Below, piece by piece: positions 63,403 through 64,000 of a DNA stretch of 64,000 bases (position 1 is the first letter of the stretch; each line of letters begins with the position of its first letter). Under the pieces are notes generated by a model. It did no database searches and was not told where the DNA came from. It saw nothing but the letters and a program-made list of their open reading frames with translations. The stretch comes from Strigamia acuminata (taxonomy: Eukaryota > Arthropoda > Chilopoda > Geophilomorpha > Linotaeniidae), in the NCBI GenBank assembly GCA_949358305.1, contig OX442321.1, forward strand, positions 6,783,605 to 6,847,604, given 5' to 3'. A program made the position numbers and the translations under genes.

Positions 63403-64000
63403 CTAATTTATCACAAAAATATTAATTTTTCTATAATTTTGTCAGCACGCAAGCTATGGACACGCATCAAGATAGAATATAAAATACTTATTTGACTACC
63501 AATAAAAAAAAGTAATGGATCATAACACGTGTGGACAGTTTATCTGCCAAAAGATTTGCACGTGCTTCCCGTGGTAATTATCATCAGCCCAAAAACAGAA
63601 GCCAAGGAGAAAATCCAAATAATCCAAAAAATGAAGGCAAACACGTTAAAATGAAGAAATTCCAAATAAAAATAAAAATTCAAGAAACATTTAACCAATA
63701 ATGCTTTACACCTCTTGTAAATTTGTTGTGTGCCTTAACAACAGCTCACTAAACGTTTTGAATTCTCGTAATTCTTTAAAAGCAATTTTGGTTTAAAAAC
63801 CGATCAAAATTTTAACTTATCTGATGATTTTCTCCTTGGACGAAATAAAACATGCTGTGCATTCAAAGAGCAAGTTTATTTAAACATTTTTGGGGTATAC
63901 ATAATTGGAATAAAAAACAAAGGAAAAAACTGAACAATTCATTACACAAAACCAACCTCATGTCCAAAAGCACCTCCTAGATGTGGCTTCTCTGCTTGAC
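63403..64000. other. Conserved upstream flank of IR C, to window end
   Basis: It is homologous to 57261-57850 upstream of IR B, with small indels. No gene was assigned. The module continues beyond the window. Confidence 0.7.

Overview
The window is animal nuclear DNA, most likely from an arthropod. The host genes are ionotropic receptors (IRs, the protostome chemosensory iGluR branch) with 55-70 bp GT-AG introns. Around them lie Ty3/Gypsy and Ty1/Copia LTR retrotransposons, several cut-and-paste transposon families, and a long satellite array. Nothing bacterial is present. I cannot name the species.

Region 1 (1-19921) is a tandem array of roughly 2.0-2.2 kb monomers with no gene. Each monomer holds an approximately 1 kb palindrome built from a 10-bp T5/A5 repeat, a 20-bp minisatellite, and a GC-richer hairpin segment. 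The last monomer is the most diverged.

Region 2 (20393-64000) is three tandem copies of a tail-to-tail pair of IR genes. In each copy a plus-strand IR faces a minus-strand IR. Module 1 (about 20.4-36.4 kb) has a nearly complete plus-strand IR carrying a nonsense codon and a 9-kb Gypsy element in one intron. Its minus-strand IR (A) is readable. Module 2 (about 39.1-58 kb) keeps only the 3' tail of the plus IR. Its minus IR (B) has a second Gypsy element in an upstream intron, and that element is split by a Copia element. Module 3 (about 58.7 kb to the window end) keeps two scraps of the plus IR and a third minus IR (C). Six shared exon phases show that plus and minus genes descend from one ancestor.

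Gypsy-1 (21825-30816; LTRs 501 bp with one difference seen) has gag, pol and a third ORF in the env position. That ORF encodes a Ulp1/C48-type cysteine protease domain, with a His-Asp-Gln-Cys constellation, instead of an envelope. Gypsy-2 (41102-56912; LTRs 616 bp with one difference seen) is also unusual. Its pol ORF starts within 90 bp of the 5' LTR without a recognisable gag in front of it, and a spliced approximately 912-residue ORF of unknown function follows pol. The Copia element (45947-52800; LTRs identical by eye) is on the minus strand, has an intact polyprotein and sits inside the 3' end of Gypsy-2 pol with a 5-bp target duplication.

Smaller elements are two TA-flanked foldback MITEs, a pogo-like MITE containing a tRNA-Ser-like sequence, a PIF/Harbinger-like MITE, and five full or near-full copies plus one truncated copy of an approximately 500-620 bp TGTGAC...GTCACA repeat with 4-bp target duplications. 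There is also a degenerate antisense 18S rRNA fragment. Shared and unshared insertions let the order of the IR duplications be read: A and C share one insertion that B lacks.
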